The notes below the pieces were generated by a model that made no database searches, was not told the origin of the DNA, and was given only the letters and a program-made list of their open reading frames with translations. Below, piece after piece: positions 1 through 8,568 of a stretch of 64,000 bases of DNA; position 1 is the stretch's first letter; each line of letters starts with the position of its first letter. A program made the position numbers and the translations under genes. The stretch spans positions 4,675,501 through 4,739,500 of the forward strand of contig NZ_CP020028.1 in NCBI RefSeq assembly GCF_002240415.1, written 5' to 3'. This DNA comes from Paenibacillus kribbensis (GTDB taxonomy: Bacteria > Bacillota > Bacilli > Paenibacillales > Paenibacillaceae).

Positions 1-93
1 CGTGAATATTTTTGTTTTTTTATTTGTACCTTTAGATTCAAAAGAGTGTAAAGAGGTCATTTTGCGAAATAAAGCGCATCCAAACAAGACGAT

Positions 94-276
94 CTAAACA
101 AGACGTAAATAATAGCTGATTTCTGTCCAATCATTTATGAATAAAATCATGAACGTATATCCACTTGTAAACAAAGTGTGTATGACCCACAAGGAACGAT
201 TTCTAAATGGGAAGCAAGCCATTATCCAATAGAGCATAATCGGAATCAGCAGCATTTTTACGATATAATAGAACAT
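94..276 (-). CDS. small hydrophobic membrane protein
   Basis: A 60-residue product with two hydrophobic stretches (about residues 1-22 and 30-47), so probably a two-pass membrane peptide. An AAGGAATG-like ribosome site lies about 9 nt before the ATG. It begins 6 nt after the stop of the upstream serine hydrolase gene, so the two are probably cotranscribed. I do not recognise the family. Being a short hydrophobic frame it could be a chance ORF; the spacing and ribosome site argue for a real gene. Confidence 0.4.
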   Translation of the reverse strand: MFYYIVKMLLIPIMLYWIMACFPFRNRSLWVIHTLFTSGYTFMILFINDWTEISYYLRLV

Positions 277-282
277 TCAAAT

Positions 283-1401
283 TCATTCCTTATTATCTGA
301 TAATTTGCGACTTACCTCTTCTTGAAATTCAATATCCGTTAATATTTTATAAAAAAACAAATCTAACTTCTGTTTAAGCCAGATATGATCCATCCCAGAA
401 TCATCTTGAATAAACAGAGCTAATTGAATATCGTTTCCTTCCAGATCCGTACAATATAAAGCCTCGGTTAGAACAGAAATGGTAGATCCTCCTTTGTTTC
501 CAAACTCTATTAGCTTGGAATCATCTACTTGCCGCTGAATTAGCTGTTTCAGATATGAATTTGCTGTAGGAGGAACCAGCTCCTCCTTGTGTATGAGCTT
601 CATGAGATAAGCATATTCTTTAGTCGTTGAACGAGGAAGCTTGCACGATTCCAGCACTTGAAGCTTTCGTGCATAATTTTTCCTGGTGTTCCATTTCTGA
701 ATACATTCTATCCTCTGATCACGATTTAAAATCTGATGAATTTCAATAGATTTCTTCATGTATTCCTCATAGCTCATCTCACTTATTCTTTGTATCGTCT
801 CTGTAAATCCTATGTTTTCGGTCTCTTGGATATAAGGAGACATGAATCCCGCAGATGAAAAAGGAAAGATTTTATCATGGGAGGAAAGCGAGAGTTTCAT
901 AATATTCTCATTGATCTTATCCAAACCCATTTTCGCCATCAGAAATTCTGTATTGGCATTGGAACTATATGCTAACATTCCGTGAGCAATATCCAATAAC
1001 GTGATTTTTCCTCGAACTTCTTTATGGTTGGAGCGAATGGAACTGATCCAGTTATTATGAGCGTTACCATCCGAACCAGGGATATAAAATTTATTTAATT
1101 CCGCTAAAGGGACAAGTTCCTGCTCATCTAATATTTTCGCCGCTACTTGGCGAGCAAATTCGATAGCAATGATCACTTTGGCCGTGCTGGCAAGCGGCAT
1201 TTTAACTTCTGAGTTATAGCTGATTTTCTCCATACCATTTTTGATCATATACAAAGATGCTTTACTCGGATTTTCTTTCAAAAAGCTTAGAACATCCATT
1301 TCTGTTTTCCTATTATTTTGCCCCTTCGCAATGAACAAAAACAGGATACATATGAACGCAAATATTAAAATCATAGCTACTATCAATAAAATTATTTTCA
1401 T
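283..1401 (-). CDS. membrane-anchored serine hydrolase, class A beta-lactamase-like
   Basis: A 372-residue protein with an N-terminal membrane anchor (residues about 1-25), then a penicillin-recognising fold. The three active-site motifs are visible in order: S-T-A-K (nucleophile Ser72, Lys75), S-S-N (the SxN motif, in SSNANTEFLM), and K-G-G (the KTG equivalent, in NKGGST). These enzymes acylate on serine and act as beta-lactamases, carboxypeptidases or related esterases at the outer face of the membrane. The SSN/KGG versions and the long C-terminal part are unlike classical resistance beta-lactamases, so I do not infer antibiotic resistance. I chose the ATG at 1401 because AAGGAG lies 6 nt before it; a longer frame starting at 1452 has no good ribosome site and would overlap the upstream gene. 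Confidence 0.75.
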   Translation of the reverse strand: MKIILLIVAMILIFAFICILFLFIAKGQNNRKTEMDVLSFLKENPSKASLYMIKNGMEKISYNSEVKMPLASTAKVIIAIEFARQVAAKILDEQELVPLAELNKFYIPGSDGNAHNNWISSIRSNHKEVRGKITLLDIAHGMLAYSSNANTEFLMAKMGLDKINENIMKLSLSSHDKIFPFSSAGFMSPYIQETENIGFTETIQRISEMSYEEYMKKSIEIHQILNRDQRIECIQKWNTRKNYARKLQVLESCKLPRSTTKEYAYLMKLIHKEELVPPTANSYLKQLIQRQVDDSKLIEFGNKGGSTISVLTEALYCTDLEGNDIQLALFIQDDSGMDHIWLKQKLDLFFYKILTDIEFQEEVSRKLSDNKE

Positions 1402-1411
1402 ACTTTGCTCC

Positions 1412-1783
1412 TTAATGGACACGCTTCGGATGAAGTTCACATAAGTCGTCACAGTTCCCCACGGGAACCACTTTTCTTTTAGAAGCTATATAATCATACA
1501 AATAACCGCCTATACCCATCTTTTTGAAAATAATTATAAAAGGAACCGCAAACCTTAGCATTTTAAAATAATCCAGCTTGTACAAATTGTCCTTTATATT
1601 TGTACAGACAGGACACCAACCATCATAGAAAACCAGAATTTGTTTGTGTTGAAAGCTTGCATATCCTAATCTTCTTGTTTTTCTTCGAATTGTAATTGAT
1701 ATTTTCCGGAAACTGGTCTTTATAAAATGGTATAACTTTTTATATTCTCGATCCCTAAACAACAATAATTCCATAACAATCAT
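1412..1783 (-). CDS. DCC family (DUF393) thiol-disulfide protein with internal deletion
   Basis: The 123-residue product carries the signature of the DCC family, F-Y-D-G-W-C-P-V-C (about residues 52-60), and the family's usual C-terminal end (YDYIASKRKVVPVG, then Cys residues). What is missing is the middle: in full-length DCC proteins as I know them about 60-80 residues separate these two parts, whereas here LRFAVPF joins them directly. The gene is therefore probably an in-frame internal-deletion derivative and may be non-functional. The ATG overlaps the stop of the upstream gene (TAATG), so the two were translationally coupled. There is also a non-conserved basic N-terminal extension of about 45 residues. 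Confidence 0.6.
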   Translation of the reverse strand: MIVMELLLFRDREYKKLYHFIKTSFRKISITIRRKTRRLGYASFQHKQILVFYDGWCPVCTNIKDNLYKLDYFKMLRFAVPFIIIFKKMGIGGYLYDYIASKRKVVPVGNCDDLCELHPKRVH

Positions 1784-2091
1784 TAATTAATGAAAATGTC
1801 ACGTAGTTCAACAACATCCTTCACAACTCCTTTCCAACCATATACGCCATTATCTTCTTTCACTTTAAAATGAAGATCATCTCGCTTTGAATATGGAATC
1901 GCATTCGATATTGAGGTCATAAACTGGACATCGGTTATTTCATGCTCCAAAAACTTCCTTTTCGCAAACGCAGAGGCATAGCGGTATATGATTTGTTTAA
2001 CTTGATCCGAATCCTTTTCTAAAGAAGCATTTATTTCTACGAAAAAAGAGCTGCCGAAACAGCTCAACGGATACTTAATAATCACACGCAT
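1783..2091 (-). CDS. hypothetical protein, 102 aa
   Basis: A soluble 102-residue protein of mixed character without recognisable motifs, signal peptide or membrane segment. It sits directly downstream of the AraC regulator (4 nt between the genes) and its stop overlaps the start of the DCC gene, so it is part of one leftward transcription unit. I do not recognise the family. Confidence 0.5.
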   Translation of the reverse strand: MRVIIKYPLSCFGSSFFVEINASLEKDSDQVKQIIYRYASAFAKRKFLEHEITDVQFMTSISNAIPYSKRDDLHFKVKEDNGVYGWKGVVKDVVELRDIFIN

Positions 2092-2095
2092 TATG

Positions 2096-2968
2096 TTACT
2101 TTTTCAAAATGGGTATCCATATTTCACTTTTGAAATTCGGTGAGGTTATATCTTTATTCTCATTCCACAAGATTTCCGGGCCTTCTATTTGTTCATAGTT
2201 TGAGGATGGGAACCATTCGGAATAAATACGTCCCCACACATCTTGTAGCGCATCAGGAAATGATCCGATTGCTTCGAATACTGCCCATGTTGAGGCAGCA
2301 ACTTCAAGCTGTGTTAGGCTATCCGGACACTCCTTTGTTGTTGCAACGCCAATATAGTGGTCAAGCTCCCCTTTTTCCTTCATTCTACCTTCAGAAAAGT
2401 TCGTGGATGCACTAAGCATTCCCATAGGCTCGACATTAGAAAGTCTTTTAAGATTATTGATCGTTTCACCATCTAAACTTTCCCACATCGCGGCAATCTC
2501 TGGATTGACCCCGTTGAAAATAATAGGAACTCTTTTTTGGATACCAACGATACGAAATGCCCCTTTTTCTTCAATTCGATAGTTCATTTCACTTCCCCCT
2601 TTAATTGATAACTGGAAGGTCATTCGTGGATATGCTTTAAGTGAACGGCCATTAATTCTGGCTTCAGACGGCGTTAAGCCATGTAAATTTTGAAAAGCTC
2701 TCGCAAAAGAATCTGGTGAATTGTACCCGTATTTAATCGCGATATCAATGACTTTTACATTGCTATCTTTAAGCTCAAATGCTGCAAGAGTGAGTCGTCT
2801 GCGGCGGATGTATTCTGATAACGTAGCACCTGCAAGAAAAGAAAACATCCTTTTAAAATGAAATTCAGAGCAGCAAGCCAGCCTTGCTACCTCTTTAAAG
2901 TCAATATCGTTAGTCAGGTTTTCTTCAATATACTTTATTGCTTCATTCATGCTCTTAAGCAAATCCAC
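2096..2968 (-). CDS. AraC family regulator with GyrI-like effector domain
   Basis: A 290-residue regulator. The N-terminal ~100 residues are an AraC/XylS DNA-binding domain with two helix-turn-helix units; the second is recognisable from [18 protein letters not shown] followed by GLTPSEAR. The C-terminal half (about 130-290) matches the GyrI/Rob-type effector-binding fold, with its typical Trp/Phe-rich ligand pocket and a conserved Glu-Ile-Trp-Ile-Pro end. Such proteins activate transport or detoxification genes on binding a small molecule. I chose the GTG at 2968, since GGAGG lies 7 nt upstream; the longer frame to 3034 lacks a ribosome site. It heads the leftward group that includes the DCC and serine hydrolase genes, which may be its targets. 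Confidence 0.8.
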   Translation of the reverse strand: MDLLKSMNEAIKYIEENLTNDIDFKEVARLACCSEFHFKRMFSFLAGATLSEYIRRRRLTLAAFELKDSNVKVIDIAIKYGYNSPDSFARAFQNLHGLTPSEARINGRSLKAYPRMTFQLSIKGGSEMNYRIEEKGAFRIVGIQKRVPIIFNGVNPEIAAMWESLDGETINNLKRLSNVEPMGMLSASTNFSEGRMKEKGELDHYIGVATTKECPDSLTQLEVAASTWAVFEAIGSFPDALQDVWGRIYSEWFPSSNYEQIEGPEILWNENKDITSPNFKSEIWIPILKK

Positions 2969-3113
2969 TATATGACCTCCTTCATCAATAGAATAACAGT
3001 AGTTGAATGTATCCATCCGACAATTCCTGCACAATTATGTAGGGGCTATTCTTATTCATAAATTTAGTACGAAAACATATATAACAGAGCTAATTATCTA
3101 TATGTATTCTAGC

Positions 3114-3275
3114 TTAACCTTCCAACTCAGCCTCGTAAAACAACTCGATATCCTCAATTACCTTCTGAATCAGCTCATTGTCCTCCATAGCTTCCTCAGT
3201 CCCCAGCACATTTACCTTTTCGGCTTGCATACCCTTTAGGAACCGAATCACCATATTCACTTTTACCTTACCCAA
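3114..3275 (-). CDS. second copy of small phage protein (53 aa)
   Basis: An intact 53-codon frame with a TTG start that is nearly identical to the small gene at 22475-22636 inside the integrated element. The two products differ at only a few positions, for instance GKVKV against GKAKV and TEEAMEDNEL against AEEAQEDNVL. It has the same AAAGGGTGA-type ribosome site. It lies next to a truncated copy of the phage methylase, outside the current left end of the element, so it is a remnant of an earlier relative. Function unknown; acidic C-terminal half. Confidence 0.5.
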   Translation of the reverse strand: MGKVKVNMVIRFLKGMQAEKVNVLGTEEAMEDNELIQKVIEDIELFYEAELEG

Positions 3276-3293
3276 TTCAATCACCCTTTCGGT

Positions 3294-3423
3294 TTAGTCA
3301 GCACATGATACCTCTGACTTTACCGACTCAGCAACAACTTCTGAGTTTGCTTACGATCACTGTTCCAGTAGTGTCCACCTGTCAGCTTCCAACCGTACAA
3401 TACGGGTTCGTGAATCCAGTTAT
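3294..3423 (-). pseudogene. remnant of phage ParB-N/DNA methylase 3' end
   Basis: Nearly identical to two separated parts of the methylase gene at 22655-23920. The stop codon and last codons match 22655-22695, then the sequence jumps to a part matching about 22992-23070 (AACCGTACAATAC followed by GGTTCGTG). Roughly 300 bp present in the element copy is missing here. Only the tail of the gene survives. It is evidence of an earlier, related phage-like element at this locus. Confidence 0.7.
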
Positions 3424-3522
3424 CCAGGTGATGGTTCTGCTACAATTAGAGACTATAACGAGTTTGTAAGCAACAGTTCTTGGGATTGGCGTAATACTTT
3501 GAGTGCTGTATATGTGAATTAA
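3424..3522 (+). pseudogene. C-terminal fragment of an unidentified rightward gene
   Basis: Immediately after the methylase remnant a rightward frame reads YPGDGSATIRDYNEF and ends AVYVN followed by TAA. It looks like the C-terminal third of a secreted-type protein whose 5' part was lost when the phage remnant was joined to it. Upstream the frame runs antisense through phage sequence, so the apparent longer ORF is a chimera. Family not recognised. Confidence 0.25.
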
Positions 3523-3640
3523 TTTACAAGTAGTATATTACTAAATTGTAAGCTTCAGGATTCGCCTTGGTCTGAGATGCGATCTTATTCAAAAGTATGT
3601 TAATAAAGTAATCCAATTATATTCAGGGAGGCTCTATTCA

Positions 3641-4426
3641 ATGAAAAAAAAGCTGATCTTATCGTTTTTAATGATGTTTAATATACTTTTATTTAGCTTC
3701 AATAATTTAATATTTGCTCAATCTGATGAATCAACTCCAGATGCTCAAATCAGAGCAAGCATAGAAAGTGAGTTCAAACTAAAATGTGTTGATTCTTTAA
3801 ATGCTGTAAAAACAGATTATAAACTTAAAGCAGAAGAAAATTTTGAAAATGTACAGTTAAGTTCAGGTACTGCCTTTTATAAAGTTACTGATGATGTATA
3901 TAGTAGCGCTATAGATTTTGCAGGATATATCTTTACGTTAAAGATCAATGATCGAGAAGTTGCAACCATTTATGCAACTTCTAACACTGGATCATGGAAG
4001 ATATCCAGTATTAGTAATCGAGTTAATTCTGAAAATTCCTTATTAACAGCGGAAGCCACTCTTTCAGAAAATGAAAAGGTAAAACTTATTGATGATGAAA
4101 GGTATGGACTCAATGCTCTACTTATTGAAGGAGGGGAAAAAGAGCGTGTAGTAGATCTAAGTGGTAATGGAAAAAACGTTAACAGTCTTGAACCTAGCTC
4201 AAATAAAACAATTACAAAATCTTTATTTGACCAAAAGATAAAAGAAATGAAGGCGGAAAGATCTGGGCCAGCTACCAAAGATGGAGCTGTTATAATGGGA
4301 ACAGGTCAATTCGATTTTAATGAGCCTTCGAAGGCTTCGAGTAATGTTCCAATAATCTTATTATTTCTCGGCATTATTTCATTATTCCCTATTTTTATAA
4401 TCTTAAAAAAGAGAAGGAATTCTTAA
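3641..4426 (+). CDS. secreted membrane-anchored surface protein, unknown function
   Basis: A 261-residue protein. Residues 1-27 form a clear signal peptide ending NLIFAQ, and a second hydrophobic segment (about 236-255, IILLFLGIISLFPIFIIL) is followed by KKRRNS. The bulk is therefore displayed outside the cell and anchored at the C-terminus with a short cytoplasmic tail. The extracellular part is polar and Ser/Glu/Lys-rich with no catalytic motif that I can see. GGGAGG lies about 10 nt upstream of the ATG. It is followed by an intrinsic terminator and so is probably a single-gene unit. No family recognised. Confidence 0.65.
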   Translation: MKKKLILSFLMMFNILLFSFNNLIFAQSDESTPDAQIRASIESEFKLKCVDSLNAVKTDYKLKAEENFENVQLSSGTAFYKVTDDVYSSAIDFAGYIFTLKINDREVATIYATSNTGSWKISSISNRVNSENSLLTAEATLSENEKVKLIDDERYGLNALLIEGGEKERVVDLSGNGKNVNSLEPSSNKTITKSLFDQKIKEMKAERSGPATKDGAVIMGTGQFDFNEPSKASSNVPIILLFLGIISLFPIFIILKKRRNS

Positions 4427-4478
4427 AGATATTTTAGCTTTGCTTAGCCTATCCATTTATTGTACATCCAAAGACAAG

Positions 4479-4507
4479 AGTCTTCCTATAATGGGGAGGC
4501 TTTTTTT
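4479..4507 (+). terminator. intrinsic terminator of the surface protein gene
   Basis: An 8-bp stem (AGTCTTCC with GGGAGGCT, including two G-U pairs) and a short loop, followed by a run of seven T residues. Confidence 0.7.
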
Positions 4508-4637
4508 GTATTATTTAAAGGAAACTATATAAACAAAATAAATTATATTATTGACTATACAACGATCGTTAGGTGCGATAGGAAGTTCGACTAATGCTCT
4601 GACCTTTTAGCGCTGCTTTTCATAGTGTTTTCTTCTT

Positions 4638-4799
4638 CTATGTAAGCTTGAAGCTTAAATATCTGCCTTCTTCTCCGGGTGTACGGTGATATGGAAGGAT
4701 CATCTCTATATCTTCCTTCATGGGTATTTCCTTATCAGGGAGGATGCAAATCGTTAAATGCTTCATATCTACAGGACAGAGATACACATCTGTTGTCAT
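4638..4799 (-). CDS. possible small ORF or gene fragment, 53 aa
   Basis: A leftward 53-codon ATG frame with protein-like composition (MTTDVYLCPVDMKH near the start, RYLSFKL near the end) but no good ribosome site. It could be the C-terminal fragment of a lost gene. No family recognised. The rest of 4510-4950 shows nothing else that I can support. Confidence 0.2.
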   Translation of the reverse strand: MTTDVYLCPVDMKHLTICILPDKEIPMKEDIEMILPYHRTPGEEGRYLSFKLT

Positions 4800-4952
4800 T
4801 AGGGCATTTCACGTCAAGTTTTTAAATACGGTGCACTTGGTCGGACTTCACATGTGCCATGTGAATGTAAATAATATACGTTCCCACACTCAACCCTAAT
4901 GCTATTTTTTGAATGCAGGAACATATTCAAATTACTCTTAACCCCCCGTACA

Positions 4953-4997
4953 TCACTGTTTCTCATCTCGATATATTACTACCACGCACTCCACATG
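4953..4997 (-). repeat. left attachment site carrying the displaced rlmD 3' end
   Basis: Read leftwards this segment codes HVECVVVIYRDEKQ and a stop (4953-4955), which is an rlmD C-terminus without its gene. The 33 bp at 4965-4997 are identical to 37782-37814 in the intact rlmD. Beyond the repeat the copies diverge: the displaced end reads EKQ, the present gene reads KKY. This is the picture expected when an element integrates in the last codons of a gene and brings a replacement end. Confidence 0.85.
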
Positions 4998-4999
4998 TG

Positions 5000-5530
5000 C
5001 CGAGACAGCGAAAGGGGTATATTCCTTTTTATTATATTTTTTACCTATTATATCAAAAGCCACTTCTCCTCGCAACAACCTTAGTTTCAGAAAAAACCTC
5101 TTTTCCTCTTAAGTCTATCGATCTCATGAGCTACATTTGAACTATTGATTTCTATGTACCACCAACTGAAATTAAAACGGCATCATGACCTGACCTTTTC
5201 AGAGATTCACAGTTACAAGTAGACTCCTCCCATATCTCCAACTTCCAAATATACACATTGTAAATACCGCTTTCAATGGGTCATTCTGTAAACTAAATTT
5301 CTCTTTTAACCGATAAATAGATATGCTGGATTGTTTATTAAATATCCTCTCTTACCTTTTTGTATCTTGAATGAATGCTTACTTGGGACACCTGTATAAG
5401 ATTTAAGAATGTTTTTGTACCAAACAAACCCTGTAATACATATCGATCTTGGGCTAATGCACCCGTCCGTATTGAATAGAACCGAATTCAAAATAACTTG
5501 TTTTAATTGAGGAAACAGCCATCCCACCTA
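5000..5530. other. non-coding left end of the element
   Basis: About 530 bp of AT-rich sequence between the left attachment site and the VgrG-like gene. Short frames exist on both strands but none has a ribosome site together with protein-like composition. It may contain the promoter of the toxin operon; no convincing -35/-10 pair was identified. Confidence 0.4.
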
Positions 5531-5550
5531 GAAAGGAGACATGAACTCAC

Positions 5551-8500
5551 TTGAGCCTACTATCAGATGGAATCGGATATGAAAGCCTTCGCTTTTATGG
5601 TCCCTTTCAGCCACATCATATTGAACAGCTTCAAATAACACGTGCGATCAATGATCATGCCTATTTGCATATTAGCGGTATGCTCTCCGAAGAACAGGGA
5701 GCAGCCTGTATCGGACAGGATATGGAGCAGGAGCCGATTGTGATTCGTCAGTTGGATGATCAGGGACAATCGCTAAGACGGCTGTTCCACGGGATCGTTA
5801 CGCAAATGTCTGTGAATTGCACACGTGGAGTATATACCTTTGAACTGAAGGCAGCTTCCCATTCGTACCAGATGGATATTAAGAGTAAAAGGCGTTCCTA
5901 TCAAGATATTCACCGCACTTATGATGATCTGGTCACTGCACTGGTTCGAAAATATCAGTACGGAGATGCCATTGATACGGTAACCAACTATGCCAAATTG
6001 GATACTTTTGTTTTACAATATGATGAGACCGATTGGGCTTTTTTAAAACGCCTCGCTTCTCGCTTTGGTTCCGTACTTATACCAGAGGTGACCGCAGCTT
6101 CGCCCAAGGTCTTCTTCGGGATGCCAGAAGGCAAACAGTATAAGGTGGAACGGGATGTATTTTATCGAGTACGGAAAACGTTCCATGAACTGGATGCGGA
6201 AAAGCCGGGAGAACAACGTGCTGGATCGTATGTCACCTATACAATTGAAAGTCTGCAATACTACGCTCTAGGCGACCTTATCACGTTGCCCATTGGACAA
6301 GGCAAAGAGTTGGTCGTCGTTCGGGCAGTAACAACGTTAGCAGATGGCTTACTGCGTACTCGTTATGATCTTCAAACTGAACAGGATATCCGCTATGCCC
6401 GGTATGAAAACGATCAGGTGACCGGGATTTCACTGATAGGAACGGTGCTGAAGGTACAACAGGATTTCGTACAGCTTCAATTGGACATCGATCCGAAGCA
6501 AGATCCTGCCAAAGCCTGCTGGTTTCCAGTAGCCACCCGTTATGTCGCAGAAGAACACAGTGGCTGGTACGATATGCCTGAGATCGGGGAACAGGTCGAG
6601 TTATATTTGCCTACACACCGCGAACAGGATGCCTATGTAACGGATTCACTGCGACAACAACGCCACGCGAATGGACAGCCGAATGTGAAGGTATGGCAAC
6701 ATGTGCAAGGTAGCGGCATAGAAATGTCTGAGCAAGAACTGACCCTGTCCACCTCGGATGGATTTTCAATTACACTGAATGAAGATGGTGGCATTACCGT
6801 TAACAGTCCAGGGAATGTGCAGATTCAGGGTGGTCATGTGAAGCTTGATGCAGGTGAGGAACTATCACTTGAAGCTGGTACGGCACTATACTTAAAAGGT
6901 GGAGCCAGCAGCATGGTGCTGGATGGGGAGACGGATACCCATGCTCCAGTGATATATCAGGAAGGTACAGTGAAAGCTCCTGTTTTCGTAGCCGACCTCC
7001 CTCCTGTGCCTGAGCCGCCATTGATGAGCATCAAAGCCTATGAAGCAGCTCAATCAGCAGCCAAAGATTCATCTAGTAGCCAAGCCTCTACCCCTAAAGC
7101 AAAAATTACGACTCCAGCTGAGCTTCAGAAGGCTAATGCTGTGATGGGGACGATATCCAAGCTATTAGGCTCCATTCCCGTAGTGGGGAACGTAGCCAGT
7201 GTGATGCTGAATACGGTTGGTGGGCCAGCAGGTAAAGTAGCAGCAACAGTTTTGCAAGCAACCGCAGCCATCCCTATTCGTAGTAAGGGAACGCCTACGA
7301 TTGGAGACAGTGGTAAGGATAACGGAGTTCATCCGTTGAAACACTTAGCTGGTTTAGCCATGCAAGGGTTGATTAGTCAATACGAGCATGAGCAAGCGAG
7401 ACAAGCCTACTATAGCAAGTGGATTTTAGGAAAAGCATATACAAGTGCGCGTCATATAGCGCATTCCGGTGGCCCACTGGAACTGGTTCAAAACCTGCTG
7501 AAAGAGTCAAATGCTATGGTACATGCGTATCAGCAGATTCCTGTAGATCTGAGACAACGTTGGAAGGCCAAGCACGATAGCTACATGGCAGCTGAAAAAG
7601 CAAAAGTATCCTATAATTTTGATGAGTATGATAAAAAATTTATGGGTACTATGTGGGTGCTCAGTAAAAATGGAGTTACCGATCAGAAAGCAGCCCAAGC
7701 TTCTCTTGCCTATAACGAAGCGATCAAAAATGGAGAAATCAAATTACATCACGAACCAGAAAATGTGGATATTTTCGTAGAACAGATTAAAGCAGCAAGA
7801 GAAGGAAAGAACTATTGGACAGGAGAAGAAATACCAAAATGGCAGGCAAATGCGATTATTATTAGTAGTGTATTTTCTGAATTTCAGATGGTTGGAAGTT
7901 TATACGGTGCTAAATTTGGCAGGAATATAAAGATACCTTCTAAATCAATTAAAGTTCCAAAGTCTACCGTTAAAACTCCGGGGACAGGAATAACAAAAGC
8001 TACGTCTTCCAAACCCGGTATGCCGCTTAAAACGGAAGGGACAGGAATAAGTAAAGTAGATCCATCTGAGCAAATAAAACAGCGAGTATTACAAAATATC
8101 GCTCAGAGCAAGGCTGCAAGGGAAGCATCCAAGTTTGGGGAATATGTAAAAAAAGAAAAGCTTACTCTTGATGCTATTAAGAAACGACAGGCGTTAGAGG
8201 GGACCGGTGAAGCTAGTGACATTTATAAACATCAACAGTATAAGCAATCACTTCTTAAAGAAGATGTTTTGTCTAACTCCGATGTTATCATTAAAGGAGA
8301 GGATTTATGGGATGAAAAGGCTCGAAGTATACTAACAAGTGATGGTAGCAAAATAGAAGATTGGGCTAAAATGACATCAAAGCAACAATATGAAACGCCG
8401 TACGGAAAGGGAGAAGTCCATTTCTATCAAAATCAAAAAACTGGAGAAATTAGTCCATTTGATATAAAACAGAAGGTATCCAAACCTAAAAAGCTCAGAA

Positions 8501-8568
8501 CAAATGAAAATGACCTATTCTGGATAATTGAATTGGATATCGATTTTAATATTAAAGGAGTAAGATAA
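5551..8568 (+). CDS. VgrG-like spike protein with C-terminal polymorphic toxin region
   Basis: A 1005-residue protein. Residues about 1-280 resemble the gp27-like part of VgrG/phage late control D proteins. About 290-370 form an OB-fold (gp5-like; WYDMPEIGEQVELYLP), and about 380-470 have the repeating short-strand pattern of a spike beta-helix. After a Ser/Pro linker comes an alpha-helical pre-toxin segment (about 530-780), a Lys/Pro/Gly/Thr-rich linker containing two TPGTGI/TEGTGI-like units, and a C-terminal domain (about 860-1005) containing DWAKMTSKQQYETPYGKGEV. Such proteins tip contractile injection machines and carry an effector. The toxin type is not recognised. The start is a TTG 12 nt after GGAG; an ATG at 5541 is out of frame and an in-frame TGA at 5542 rules out longer starts. 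No sheath, tube or baseplate genes are nearby, so it must rely on a machine encoded elsewhere. Confidence 0.75.
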   Translation: MSLLSDGIGYESLRFYGPFQPHHIEQLQITRAINDHAYLHISGMLSEEQGAACIGQDMEQEPIVIRQLDDQGQSLRRLFHGIVTQMSVNCTRGVYTFELKAASHSYQMDIKSKRRSYQDIHRTYDDLVTALVRKYQYGDAIDTVTNYAKLDTFVLQYDETDWAFLKRLASRFGSVLIPEVTAASPKVFFGMPEGKQYKVERDVFYRVRKTFHELDAEKPGEQRAGSYVTYTIESLQYYALGDLITLPIGQGKELVVVRAVTTLADGLLRTRYDLQTEQDIRYARYENDQVTGISLIGTVLKVQQDFVQLQLDIDPKQDPAKACWFPVATRYVAEEHSGWYDMPEIGEQVELYLPTHREQDAYVTDSLRQQRHANGQPNVKVWQHVQGSGIEMSEQELTLSTSDGFSITLNEDGGITVNSPGNVQIQGGHVKLDAGEELSLEAGTALYLKGGASSMVLDGETDTHAPVIYQEGTVKAPVFVADLPPVPEPPLMSIKAYEAAQSAAKDSSSSQASTPKAKITTPAELQKANAVMGTISKLLGSIPVVGNVASVMLNTVGGPAGKVAATVLQATAAIPIRSKGTPTIGDSGKDNGVHPLKHLAGLAMQGLISQYEHEQARQAYYSKWILGKAYTSARHIAHSGGPLELVQNLLKESNAMVHAYQQIPVDLRQRWKAKHDSYMAAEKAKVSYNFDEYDKKFMGTMWVLSKNGVTDQKAAQASLAYNEAIKNGEIKLHHEPENVDIFVEQIKAAREGKNYWTGEEIPKWQANAIIISSVFSEFQMVGSLYGAKFGRNIKIPSKSIKVPKSTVKTPGTGITKATSSKPGMPLKTEGTGISKVDPSEQIKQRVLQNIAQSKAAREASKFGEYVKKEKLTLDAIKKRQALEGTGEASDIYKHQQYKQSLLKEDVLSNSDVIIKGEDLWDEKARSILTSDGSKIEDWAKMTSKQQYETPYGKGEVHFYQNQKTGEISPFDIKQKVSKPKKLRTNENDLFWIIELDIDFNIKGVR

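Noticed and set aside
283..1401. Antibiotic-resistance beta-lactamase call
   Set aside because: Motifs fit the wider serine hydrolase fold, but sequence and membrane anchor do not match known resistance enzymes.
3297..3522. Rightward frame running through the phage remnant to TAA at 3522
   Set aside because: Its first two thirds are antisense to phage methylase sequence; only the last 33 codons look like a genuine fragment.
5551..8568. Evidence for a type VI secretion system
   Set aside because: VgrG-like spike only; no Tss genes and a Gram-positive host. A phage-type or extracellular injection machine is the better frame.
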